From an uncultured Ruminococcus sp. (lineage in GTDB: Bacteria; Bacillota; Clostridia; Oscillospirales; Ruminococcaceae), in assembly GCA_947624255.1 (NCBI GenBank), contig CANQJO010000001.1, positions 1-64,000 of the forward strand: a DNA stretch of 64,000 bases, given 5' to 3'. A program made the translations under genes and the position numbers. The notes beneath the pieces are model-generated. The model was given only the letters and a program-made list of their open reading frames with translations. It had not been told where the DNA came from and ran no database searches. Below, piece after piece: positions 27,591 to 35,369 of this stretch. Each line of letters starts with the position of its first letter. Positions within the stretch are counted from its first letter, which is position 1.

Positions 27591-29957
27591 TTATTCGTAT
27601 ATCTTCAAGGCGATATCCACCGTTTGTTTTGCGTCCTTTGCGTAAAAATCGGCGTGTATCTGACGTGCATATGAATCAGTGAGCACTGCCCCTCCCACGA
27701 CGGTCTTACAGCCGGGATACTCTTTATTCAGCAGTGTGATAGTCTCAGCCATTGCGCCGAGAGTCGTGGTCATCAGTGCGGAAAGCCCCACAAGGCGGAC
27801 TTTCTCTCTGAGGGCAGCTTCGAGAACTGTTTGCGGCGGAACGTCCTTTCCCAGATCAATGACCGTGAAACCGTAGCTTTCAAGCAGCACCTTGACGATA
27901 TTTTTGCCGATATCGTGAATGTCGCCCTTTACGGTCGCCAGCACGACCTTACCTCTTGAAACGGTACTTCCGCTTGCGGAGAGTTTATTTTTTATAATTT
28001 CAAAGCACGCCTGCGCTGCTGATGCGGTGAGTATGAGCTGCGGAAGAAAAATTTTTCCCTTTTCAAACTTAACTCCTGCGGAGTCAAGTGCCGGAATGAG
28101 ATATCCGTTTATTATCTCCATTGGTCCTGTAGTCGGGAGAAGCTCCTCCGCTGCCTTTACGGCATCGTTTTTCAGACCGTTCTCCACGGCGTATATCAGG
28201 TCGGGAGTGCCTTTATCCGCCGGAGGTGATGCTGCTGCCGGAGCGTTGTTCTCTCCGGAATAGCAGGCTATAAATTCGGCAGAATCCCTGTCAATTCCGG
28301 CAAGCAGTCTGTACGCCCGCACAGCTCCGATTATAGAATCAATATTGGGATTTATTATCGGAAGATCAAGTCCGCTGTGGAGAGCCATGGTCAAAAATGT
28401 TCTTGTGATAAGCTCTCTGTTCGGCAGACCGAAAGATATATTCGATACTCCGAGGACAGTGTGAAGTCCGAGCTCCGTCTTGACACGGTGAAGGGCATTT
28501 ATTGTCTCCATGACACCGTCCTGCTCAGCGGAGGCAGTGAGCGTAAGGCAGTCGATGAAGATATCCTCCTTCGGGATACCGTACTCCATTGCTCTGCGGA
28601 AGATCTTCTCAGCGATGGCGAATCGTCCCTCGGCAGTTTTGGGAATACCGTTTTTGTCGAGAGTAAGTCCCACCACGGCAGCACCGTATTTTTTGACGAG
28701 CGGAAGTATCGTATCAAGTGACTCGTCCTCACCGTTGACGGAATTCACAATAGGCTTGCCGTTGTAAACTCTCAGACCTGCTTCAAGCACCTCCGGAATT
28801 GTCGAGTCAAGCTGAAGCGGAGCATCGCACACTCCTTGAATGGCTTTAACGGCGGTGATCATCATATTTTTTTCGTCAATGCCGGGGAGGCCGACATTCA
28901 CGTCAAGTATCTCGGCTCCGGCGTGTATCTGTTCAACAGCCTGACTGAGAATGTAGTCGATATCTCCCGAGAGGAGAGCCTCCTTGAATCGTTTTTTTCC
29001 TGTGGGATTTATTCTTTCGCCAATGATGCGAGGCTGATCTATCTCCACGCAGCAAACACCGGAGCAGACAACACTTCTGCGCACACCTGCCGCCGGAGCT
29101 CTTTCGGCACCGGAAAGCCGTTCGGTCATTGCTTTTATATGCTCCGGAGTTGTTCCGCAGCAGCCTCCGAAAACGGAGACACCGATCTCTGCGAGCTTTA
29201 CAGCACTCTCAGCGAATGAGTCGGGAGCAACGTTATATTTATTAGTTACCGGATCGGGAAGTCCGGCGTTCGGCTTTGCAATGACGGGCAGGACTGTCAG
29301 GGAGCATATTTTTTTCAGAACGGGGAAAAGCTCCTCCGGACCGAGAGAGCAGTTCACGCCGACGGCATCAGCACCCAGTCCCTCCAAAACGGCGACCATG
29401 CACTCGGGCGACACACCCGTGAAAGTACGCATATTCTCCTCGAATGTCATTGTCACGAGTACCGGTTTATCGGAATTTTCCTTAGCGGCAAGAAGTGCCG
29501 CTTTCACCTCATACAGATCGGTCATTGTTTCGATGACGATGATATCCGCATCTGCTCCGGCAAGAACGATCTCCTTATAGCAGTCATACGCCTCCTCAAA
29601 ACGCAGTGTTCCCGCCGGTTCAAGAAGCTGCCCTATAGGACCGATGTCAAGGGCTGTGAGAGCCTGACCGGCGGCGGCTTTTTTTGCGTTGGCTATTCCG
29701 GCAGCGATGACCTCTCCGGCAGTGTGACCGCTGCTGCGGAGCTTGAAACTGTTTGCGCCAAATGTATTCGCATATATTATATCCGAACCGCTTTCGATAT
29801 ACATACGGTGGATCTTCATGATGATATCCGGAGCGGTGAGGTTAAGAAGCTCCGGAGCGTGTTCTGTCTCAGCACCGAGAGCCTGTAACATAGTGCCCAT
29901 TCCGCCGTCAAGAAAGATAGGTCCCTTTCTGCTGAGAAGAGAGTAAAAGCTGTTCAT
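27591..29957 (-). CDS. metH: Cobalamin-dependent methionine synthase, short form without reactivation domain
   Basis: Transfers a methyl group from methyltetrahydrofolate to homocysteine through B12; 788 residues. Domains: homocysteine-binding barrel (about 1-290, zinc ligands in VNCS near 204 and GGCCGT near 270), pterin-binding barrel (about 305-565, GERINPTG opening), B12 cap helices (about 590-665) and B12-binding Rossmann domain (about 670-788, with DIHDIGKNIV supplying the lower His ligand). The AdoMet-binding reactivation domain of E. coli MetH (about 350 residues) is absent; the protein stops at the B12 domain, as in many Clostridia where a separate activase may serve. Lies 33 bases after pheA on the same strand. 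No S-box leader is visible. Confidence 0.95.
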   Translation of the reverse strand: MNSFYSLLSRKGPIFLDGGMGTMLQALGAETEHAPELLNLTAPDIIMKIHRMYIESGSDIIYANTFGANSFKLRSSGHTAGEVIAAGIANAKKAAAGQALTALDIGPIGQLLEPAGTLRFEEAYDCYKEIVLAGADADIIVIETMTDLYEVKAALLAAKENSDKPVLVTMTFEENMRTFTGVSPECMVAVLEGLGADAVGVNCSLGPEELFPVLKKICSLTVLPVIAKPNAGLPDPVTNKYNVAPDSFAESAVKLAEIGVSVFGGCCGTTPEHIKAMTERLSGAERAPAAGVRRSVVCSGVCCVEIDQPRIIGERINPTGKKRFKEALLSGDIDYILSQAVEQIHAGAEILDVNVGLPGIDEKNMMITAVKAIQGVCDAPLQLDSTIPEVLEAGLRVYNGKPIVNSVNGEDESLDTILPLVKKYGAAVVGLTLDKNGIPKTAEGRFAIAEKIFRRAMEYGIPKEDIFIDCLTLTASAEQDGVMETINALHRVKTELGLHTVLGVSNISFGLPNRELITRTFLTMALHSGLDLPIINPNIDSIIGAVRAYRLLAGIDRDSAEFIACYSGENNAPAAASPPADKGTPDLIYAVENGLKNDAVKAAEELLPTTGPMEIINGYLIPALDSAGVKFEKGKIFLPQLILTASAAQACFEIIKNKLSASGSTVSRGKVVLATVKGDIHDIGKNIVKVLLESYGFTVIDLGKDVPPQTVLEAALREKVRLVGLSALMTTTLGAMAETITLLNKEYPGCKTVVGGAVLTDSYARQIHADFYAKDAKQTVDIALKIYE

Positions 29958-29990
29958 AATTTATCACCTGTCAGAATTGGAAATATGCTC

Positions 29991-31115
29991 CTATTCGGAT
30001 CTGAATGTTCCAAGAAGCCGGAAATACTCGAGATTCTGTTCGAGATCAAGGAGCGTTGCCTTGACGTTGGGATCGCTTATACGACCACTGAAATCAAGGT
30101 AGAACATCACATCAAAGCTGCCGTCACGGATAGGTCGGCTTTCGATACGCAGGAGATTCATGCCGTTGACGTAAAATTTTGTCAGCAGGCGGTAAAGACT
30201 TCCCTGAGTATGGGGGATCTTCAGCATGACCGATACCGCATCGGAATCGGGGCAGACCTGCATATTCCGTGAGATGCACACAAATTCGGTACGGTTGACC
30301 GAACAGTCGGCAATATTTTTTGCGATGATGTGAAGTCCGAGCTTTTCGGCGCACTCCACGGAGCATATAGCCGCCGATCTTTCGGAGAGATCGCTCTCGG
30401 ATACCATTTCCGCTGCCGTGGCAGTGTTGCCGTACTCTCCTGTCTTCAATCCGTTGAGGGTGAGAAAATCGCTGCACTGGGCAAGTGCCTGCGGATGGGA
30501 GTACACTCTGCTCACCTCATCAATGGACAGGGGAGCTTTCGCAGCAAGGCAGTGATCTATCTCAACATAGATACCGCAGACTATGTAAACAGAATACTTC
30601 GCCATAAGGTCGTATGTTGTGTCCACCGCACCTGCCGTTGAGTTGTGAACGGGCAGAACGCCGTAGTCAAGCTCACCGGACTGCACACCACGGAAAACGT
30701 CCTCGAATGAGCGGCAGAACGTGAGCTTTTTATCTCCGAAGATCATGCGTGCAGCCGTTTCGGAGTTTGCGCCGGACGTTCCCTGACAGCCGATCCTTTC
30801 AGCGCCGGAAAAATCAGGAACGGTAAACTTGTAGTCGGGCGCATCGGCAAGGATAGTCCTGTTCTGGAGCAGCTTGCTGATATCCATGATAGCGGTGAAA
30901 AGTGCAGCAGTGCCGCCCTCAAGCCCGTGGTCGCCGGTGAGCTTTTTTATCCGTTCGATGACCTGACGCTCACGGTCTCCCTGAAACACGGGCATATTGT
31001 TTAATTTTTTGAATTCTGCAACGCTCCGGCAGAGTTCCATGCGTTTCATGAAAAGTGAAAGTATCTCTTCGTCCACGCTGTCGATACTGCTGCGGAGTTT
31101 CTGTAGATCTGTCAT
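29991..31115 (-). CDS. pheA: Bifunctional chorismate mutase / prephenate dehydratase
   Basis: Phenylalanine pathway enzyme of 374 residues: chorismate to prephenate to phenylpyruvate. The AroQ-type chorismate mutase spans about 1-90 (LQKLRSSIDSVDEEILSLF, MELCRSVAEFK), prephenate dehydratase about 110-290, and an ACT regulatory domain about 298-370 (with LLRIESRP, the usual ESRP phenylalanine-sensing motif). The dehydratase motif that reads NxTRF in most enzymes reads NRTEF here (30282-30296), replacing the Arg after the catalytic Thr. Feedback inhibition by phenylalanine is expected. Upstream of metH in what may be one transcript. Confidence 0.95.
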   Translation of the reverse strand: MTDLQKLRSSIDSVDEEILSLFMKRMELCRSVAEFKKLNNMPVFQGDRERQVIERIKKLTGDHGLEGGTAALFTAIMDISKLLQNRTILADAPDYKFTVPDFSGAERIGCQGTSGANSETAARMIFGDKKLTFCRSFEDVFRGVQSGELDYGVLPVHNSTAGAVDTTYDLMAKYSVYIVCGIYVEIDHCLAAKAPLSIDEVSRVYSHPQALAQCSDFLTLNGLKTGEYGNTATAAEMVSESDLSERSAAICSVECAEKLGLHIIAKNIADCSVNRTEFVCISRNMQVCPDSDAVSVMLKIPHTQGSLYRLLTKFYVNGMNLLRIESRPIRDGSFDVMFYLDFSGRISDPNVKATLLDLEQNLEYFRLLGTFRSE

Positions 31116-31204
31116 ATATATACCTCCGAAAATGGCGATCGTTTGTGATCTCCTCTGCCGGATAAAATTCCGCTGTCACAGGGAGCTGTTCGCCATATAA
31201 TAAC

Positions 31205-31233
31205 ATTATATCATATTATGTTCGGAATTGCAA
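31205..31233 (-). promoter_or_regulatory. Sigma-A promoter of pheA-metH
   Basis: On the minus strand TTGCAA (31233-31228), 17 bases and TATAAT (31210-31205), with TGA before the -10. No amino-acid attenuator or T-box is apparent in the 90-base leader. Confidence 0.85.
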
Positions 31234-31344
31234 GCGCCGAGCCGGCGCAAGCAGTTCACGCTGTACCATGTCTGATCCGGGTGCGGCGTCATGCTGCTTG
31301 TACCATATTTTTTTGTAAAAATCAATAAAAAAGGCATAAATATA

Positions 31345-31374
31345 TTGCAAAAGCCGTTCCGAATGTGTTATAAT
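31345..31374 (+). promoter_or_regulatory. Sigma-A promoter of the ruvC-ruvA-ruvB operon
   Basis: TTGCAA (31345-31350), 18 bases and TATAAT (31369-31374), followed by a leader of about 120 bases to the ruvC start. Confidence 0.75.
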
Positions 31375-31502
31375 AAGAGAGAATGGTCAGAATAGTTATG
31401 AAACAGAGAGTGTGTGAAAAAAATAACGACTTTTTCCGGTCACTCCGGGGAGCGGTAAAATTGCCTGCTCCGGATCTGTCGTTTACATACCGGGGAGGTC
31501 TA

Positions 31503-31994
31503 ATGAACAAAATAAGGATACTGGGGATAGATCCCGGCTATGCCATTGTCGGTTTCGGAATACTTGATTACAACGGCGTAAGGTTCACTCCGATAGAGTA
31601 TGGCGCAGTCCTCACCGAGGCAGGTACGCTGTTTCCGCAGCGGCTGAAAGCTATCTATGAAGATGTGGAATTCATATTCGAGAAATTCAAGCCGGACTGC
31701 ATGGCTGTGGAACGCCTTTACTTCACTACCAACCGGAAGACTGCCATAGATGTCGCTCAGGCAAGGGGCGTTACCATACTCTCGGCAGCAAAGAGAGGTA
31801 TCCCTGTTTCGGAGTACACTCCGTTGCAGGTAAAGCAATCGGTGGTGGGTTACGGTAAGGCTGAAAAGCATCAGGTAATGGAGATGACCCGACAGCTTTT
31901 AGGCCTTGCACAGATACCGAAGCCGGACGATGCCGCAGATGCTCTTGCGATCGCCATTTGTCACGGACATTCATCACGCTTTGATATATTTTGA
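31503..31994 (+). CDS. ruvC: Holliday junction resolvase RuvC
   Basis: Endonuclease that cuts Holliday junctions during recombination, 163 residues, the normal length. Catalytic acidic residues are seen as Asp10 (LGIDPG), Glu70 (AVERLYF) and the pair in PDDAADALAIA near the end. The start at 31503 follows GGGAGG and gives the standard N-terminus; the frame extends 40 codons further upstream but that part is untranslated leader. The TGA stop codon overlaps dispersed repeat copy D. Confidence 0.97.
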   Translation: MNKIRILGIDPGYAIVGFGILDYNGVRFTPIEYGAVLTEAGTLFPQRLKAIYEDVEFIFEKFKPDCMAVERLYFTTNRKTAIDVAQARGVTILSAAKRGIPVSEYTPLQVKQSVVGYGKAEKHQVMEMTRQLLGLAQIPKPDDAADALAIAICHGHSSRFDIF

Positions 31995-32070
31995 TACTGA
32001 TCTCACTCTGAAACCCGGGGAGCTTTGCGAAGATCCCGCACCTTTTACTGCGTCGCAATGAAATCAGTAT
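31993..32070. repeat. Dispersed palindromic repeat, copy D (between ruvC and ruvA)
   Basis: A 78-bp element. The left arm GATACTGATCTCACTCTGAA and right arm CGCAATGAAATCAGTAT are inverted, and the centre has GGGAGCTTTGCGAAGATCCC, a variant of the copy A core hairpin. It begins inside the ruvC stop codon and ends about 20 bases before the ruvA ribosome-binding site. Confidence 0.85.
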
Positions 32071-32091
32071 GAGTACCCGTGGAGGTAAAAA

Positions 32092-32706
32092 ATGATATAC
32101 AGTCTCAAAGGCAAACTGACTGTGAAGGAGCAGCCGGGATTTGCCGTCATTGAATGCGGAGGCGTCGGCTACGGCTGCCGAACCTCTTTTAACACTCTTG
32201 CTCAGCTCGGTGATATCGGCAGCGAGGCAATGCTCTACACTCACCTTTACATACGTGAGGACGCTGTGGAGCTTTTCGGCTTTGCCACCCAACAGGAGTT
32301 AAGCTGTTTCAGACTGCTCATCTCTGTTTCGGGAGTTGGTCCGAAAGCGGCGACTTCTATCCTGTCAGACGTGTCGCCGGAGCGTTTTGCCCTCCTTGTC
32401 GCATCGGGAGACAGCAAGAGTTTCACAAAAACAAAGGGCATCGGCGCAAAGACTGCCCAGAGGATAGTCCTCGAATTAAAGGACAAGATCTCCTCTGACA
32501 TTTCCGGCAGACAATTCGCCGCCGATACGGTATCAGTTCCCTCAACGGGAGCAGATACGGCACTTTCGGAGGCGCTTGAAGCTCTCATTGTGCTTGGATA
32601 CTCTCAGAGCGAGGCGGCCTCGGTTTTAGGCAAACTCGACAGCACGCTCTCAACACAGGAGCTTATAAAAGAGGCACTGAAAAGCTTCTCCGGAAATAAA
32701 AAGTGA
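32092..32706 (+). CDS. ruvA: Holliday junction-binding protein RuvA
   Basis: Binds four-way junctions and loads the RuvB motor; 204 residues. The OB-fold N-terminus (MIYSLKGKLTVKEQPGFAVIECGGVGYGC), helix-hairpin-helix elements (LISVSGVGPKAA near 80 and FTKTKGIGAKTAQRI near 110) and the flexible-linked C-terminal domain that contacts RuvB (EALEALIVLGYSQSEA) are all present. GGAGGTAAA precedes the ATG. Confidence 0.97.
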   Translation: MIYSLKGKLTVKEQPGFAVIECGGVGYGCRTSFNTLAQLGDIGSEAMLYTHLYIREDAVELFGFATQQELSCFRLLISVSGVGPKAATSILSDVSPERFALLVASGDSKSFTKTKGIGAKTAQRIVLELKDKISSDISGRQFAADTVSVPSTGADTALSEALEALIVLGYSQSEAASVLGKLDSTLSTQELIKEALKSFSGNKK

Positions 32707-32768
32707 AAATAATTCCGTACCCTCTGAATACGGTTAAAATATAAAACAACGAAAGGAAGAGATCGACC

Positions 32769-33500
32769 ATGAATCTCGATGAATTACTGAAAGCAGCCAT
32801 TAAAGATCCCTCCAAACGCTCACTCTTTCTGCAAACGCTGATAAAGAGCGATGTTTACGTCATATGCAAGAATCCCGTCCGTCAGGAGCGCAGCAGAGCC
32901 GAGGGCGGTATTCAGCTTGAGCTTATCACCACACAGAATCCGAGCGGCGATATATTTATCCCTTTTTTCACCAGCTATCGTGCGCTCCAGCAGTTTGCAA
33001 AGCGGTATGTTGACTGCTATAAGATAAACTGTCTGCGCCTTTTTGACCTTATACAGTCGGTGTCTGCTGTGCTGAACCCCAACTCCTACGGCAAGGAGTT
33101 CTCCTCACAGGAGATAAAGAGCATTCTGCTTATTGCAAGGAATCTGAAAATAAAGGCGATCTCCTATAATGAGGCTGATACGATCTCCTATCGTCCGGCG
33201 GAGCATTCCGTCGGGCACATAACGAAGGCTGCATCGAAGTTCCTCTCAAAGCAGCCCAACGTTGACAGAGCCTTTATCCTTGAAATGATAAAGGGCTGTG
33301 AAAGACCGCAGCTCCTCATGGTGCTTGATATGCTCGGCAGCACAAGAAAGCTGTTTGTTCCGCTGTCGAAATACCTCTCGAAGACGGTAAAGGCGAATGA
33401 GCATCTGTGCTTTATAAGCTATGAGCAGGACATGGGCAAAAAAGCGGCGGCGGCTGTCGAACCGTTCTATGTGCGCAAAAAACGCTATTTCGAGAAATAA
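32769..33500 (+). CDS. SseB-family protein
   Basis: Protein of 243 residues resembling SseB (enhanced serine sensitivity). The N-terminal SseB domain spans about 5-115 (an IFIPFFTSYRALQQFAKRY segment) and a C-terminal SseB-like domain about 155-240. No catalytic motif is known for the family. It sits between ruvA and ruvB with normal operon spacing (62 and 27 bases), an insertion into a usually adjacent pair. GAAAGGAAG precedes the ATG. Confidence 0.85.
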   Translation: MNLDELLKAAIKDPSKRSLFLQTLIKSDVYVICKNPVRQERSRAEGGIQLELITTQNPSGDIFIPFFTSYRALQQFAKRYVDCYKINCLRLFDLIQSVSAVLNPNSYGKEFSSQEIKSILLIARNLKIKAISYNEADTISYRPAEHSVGHITKAASKFLSKQPNVDRAFILEMIKGCERPQLLMVLDMLGSTRKLFVPLSKYLSKTVKANEHLCFISYEQDMGKKAAAAVEPFYVRKKRYFEK

Positions 33501-33527
33501 CCGATCTGACAGAAAGGATATCCTTAA

Positions 33528-34580
33528 TTGATACAAACTGATGATATGGAGTTCGCTCCCCGGATAATAACTCCCGAAAACACATCCGAGGACAGTGATA
33601 TTGAGGTCAGTCTGAGACCGCAGACGCTCCACGAATACATAGGTCAGGACAAGGTCAAAGAGAATCTTGCCGTCTATATCGAAGCTGCACGCCGGAGAGG
33701 TGAGCCTCTTGACCATGTGCTGCTTTACGGCCCTCCCGGACTGGGCAAAACTACGCTGTCGGCGATAATTGCACATGAGCTTGGCGTGAATTTTCGTGTC
33801 ACCACAGGCCCTGCTATCGAAAAGCCGGGAGATCTCGTTTCGCTTCTTACCAGCCTCTCGGACAACGATGTCCTCTTCATTGACGAGATACACCGTCTCT
33901 CACGTGCCGTTGAGGAGATACTCTATCCTGCGTTGGAGGACAGAGTCATTGACATAATCATCGGCAAAGGTCCGTCAGCACGCTCAATAAGAATGGATCT
34001 GAAACCGTTCACTCTCATCGGTGCGACAACAAGAGCAGGACAGCTCTCCGCACCACTGCGTGACCGTTTCGGCGTGATCCAGCGTCTGGAGCTTTACACA
34101 AAGGAGCAGCTTACGGATATCGTCCGCCGCAGTGCGATGATACTTGGTATTCCCTGCACTGCCGATGGTGCAGGAGAGATCGCCGGACGAGCAAGAGGTA
34201 CTCCCCGTATTGCAAACCGCTTGCTGAAAAGAGTACGTGATTTTGCCGATGTTATGGGCAATGGTGAGATCACCAAAGAAATTGCCTCCATTGCTCTGAG
34301 CCGTCTGGAGATAGACGAGCTGGGACTTGACAGTCTGGACAGGCGTATGCTTGAAATGATAATCCGCGGCTACGGCGGCGGTCCTGTGGGATTGGAAACG
34401 CTTGCAAGCGCTATCGGTGAGGAGTCTGTAACTCTTGAAGACGTGTGCGAGCCGTTCCTCATGCAGCTTGGATTTTTGGGAAGAACTCCACGGGGAAGAT
34501 GTGCCACACGCCTTGCATATCAGCACCTCGGATTTCCCTGCTCCGACAGCGATCCCGATGACGGGCAGCTCACTCTTTAA
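33528..34580 (+). CDS. ruvB: Holliday junction branch-migration motor RuvB
   Basis: AAA+ ATPase of 350 residues that drives branch migration with RuvA. Walker [10 protein letters not shown] (about residue 68), Walker B with DEIHR (about 118), sensor 1 GATTRAG (about 165), and the C-terminal winged helix with GRTPRGR are present. The start is TTG at 33528, with AAAGGA 10 bases before; the first ATG (codon 7) lacks a site. Confidence 0.97.
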   Translation: MIQTDDMEFAPRIITPENTSEDSDIEVSLRPQTLHEYIGQDKVKENLAVYIEAARRRGEPLDHVLLYGPPGLGKTTLSAIIAHELGVNFRVTTGPAIEKPGDLVSLLTSLSDNDVLFIDEIHRLSRAVEEILYPALEDRVIDIIIGKGPSARSIRMDLKPFTLIGATTRAGQLSAPLRDRFGVIQRLELYTKEQLTDIVRRSAMILGIPCTADGAGEIAGRARGTPRIANRLLKRVRDFADVMGNGEITKEIASIALSRLEIDELGLDSLDRRMLEMIIRGYGGGPVGLETLASAIGEESVTLEDVCEPFLMQLGFLGRTPRGRCATRLAYQHLGFPCSDSDPDDGQLTL

Positions 34581-34591
34581 GGGAGGAACAT

Positions 34592-34825
34592 ATGGCATTT
34601 ATCGGGATATTCGTGCTGTTTCTTATATTACTTGCCGCCATGCTTGCAACTTTTGTGATATTCGGTGTGCTGCCCATAGTCATCGGAACGCATCTTTACA
34701 AAAAGACGGAGCATAAAAAAGCAGGAGTAGTGCTGCGCATTATGGGATATTTCTTCATTTTTCCGTCACTGGTGATATCGGGAGTGCTCATTTGGGTAAT
34801 GCTGATAGCTCCCCGGTTAGGATAG
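34592..34825 (+). CDS. Small membrane protein of unknown function
   Basis: A 77-residue protein with two hydrophobic helices (about 2-34 and 47-74) separated by a short basic loop (LYKKTEHKKAG). GGGAGGA lies 7 bases before the ATG, 11 bases after ruvB, so it appears to continue the ruv transcript. I recognise no family. Confidence 0.75.
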   Translation: MAFIGIFVLFLILLAAMLATFVIFGVLPIVIGTHLYKKTEHKKAGVVLRIMGYFFIFPSLVISGVLIWVMLIAPRLG

Positions 34826-34843
34826 CGGTAAGGGCGGTATGAT

Positions 34844-35365
34844 ATGCTCAGAAAGAAAAATTATCGCCGCAACCGTTCTGCCGGGAAAATAAGCGGCTAT
34901 ATCAACGGACAGGCTCTCGGCACGGTCTCGCAGTGCCGCTACGGACTTTGCTCCATGAGCTTTAACGGCTGTGAGGTGATAGCCGTTTACAACGCCCTTA
35001 TTTACCTCGGGAAAAGCGTTCCCCTGCCGGATATTGCGCTTTATATGGAACGCTGCCGTGTTCTCATCGGCTTTTTCGGCTGCAATATTTTCCGTTCGGG
35101 AAAGATACTTGCCCACTTTGGAGCACACTCCCGGCGGTGCAAAGCTCCCGGAGAGGCAGACGCTTTCATCATGAGCTATTGGACCGGCAGGAGACTGCTC
35201 TCATCAATACATACCGTATTCTGTATCCGCACAGAAAACGGTATCGAGGTATTCAACAGCTACAATATCTGCCCTCATACCGAGATCTGTCCCACATGGG
35301 AGAGCATCTGCGGAAAGGGCAGACCGATCGTTATATATACTATTTCCGCAGAAAAACAGGAGTAA
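34844..35365 (+). CDS. C39-like cysteine-peptidase-fold protein
   Basis: Protein of 173 residues with features of papain-like/C39 peptidases: Cys43 in MSFNGCEVIAVYNALI at a helix start, and His123 in SIHTVFCIR followed by a strand and EVFNSYN, which could give the Cys-His-Asn/Asp triad. The N-terminus is strongly basic (MLRKKNYRRNRSAGK) with no signal peptide. Catalysis is inferred from residue order only. It might instead be a non-peptidase member. Gap of 18 bases to the previous gene and 4 to the next. Confidence 0.6.
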   Translation: MLRKKNYRRNRSAGKISGYINGQALGTVSQCRYGLCSMSFNGCEVIAVYNALIYLGKSVPLPDIALYMERCRVLIGFFGCNIFRSGKILAHFGAHSRRCKAPGEADAFIMSYWTGRRLLSSIHTVFCIRTENGIEVFNSYNICPHTEICPTWESICGKGRPIVIYTISAEKQE

Positions 35366-35369
35366 ACAA

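Larger units (their letters stand above)
31116..31502. other. Intergenic region between divergent pheA and ruvC
   Basis: Contains the minus-strand pheA promoter (31205-31233), a short GC-rich hairpin GCGCCG-AGC-CGGCGC (31234-31248), two similar elements around CTGTACCATG and CTTGTACCAT (31259-31305), and the plus-strand promoter of the ruvC operon (31345-31374). The frame open from 31383 into ruvC is leader, not protein. Confidence 0.65.

Noticed and set aside
31383-31502. N-terminal extension of RuvC by 40 codons
   Set aside because: RuvC families begin at MNKIRILGIDPG; GGGAGG directly precedes that ATG and the extension lacks a site.
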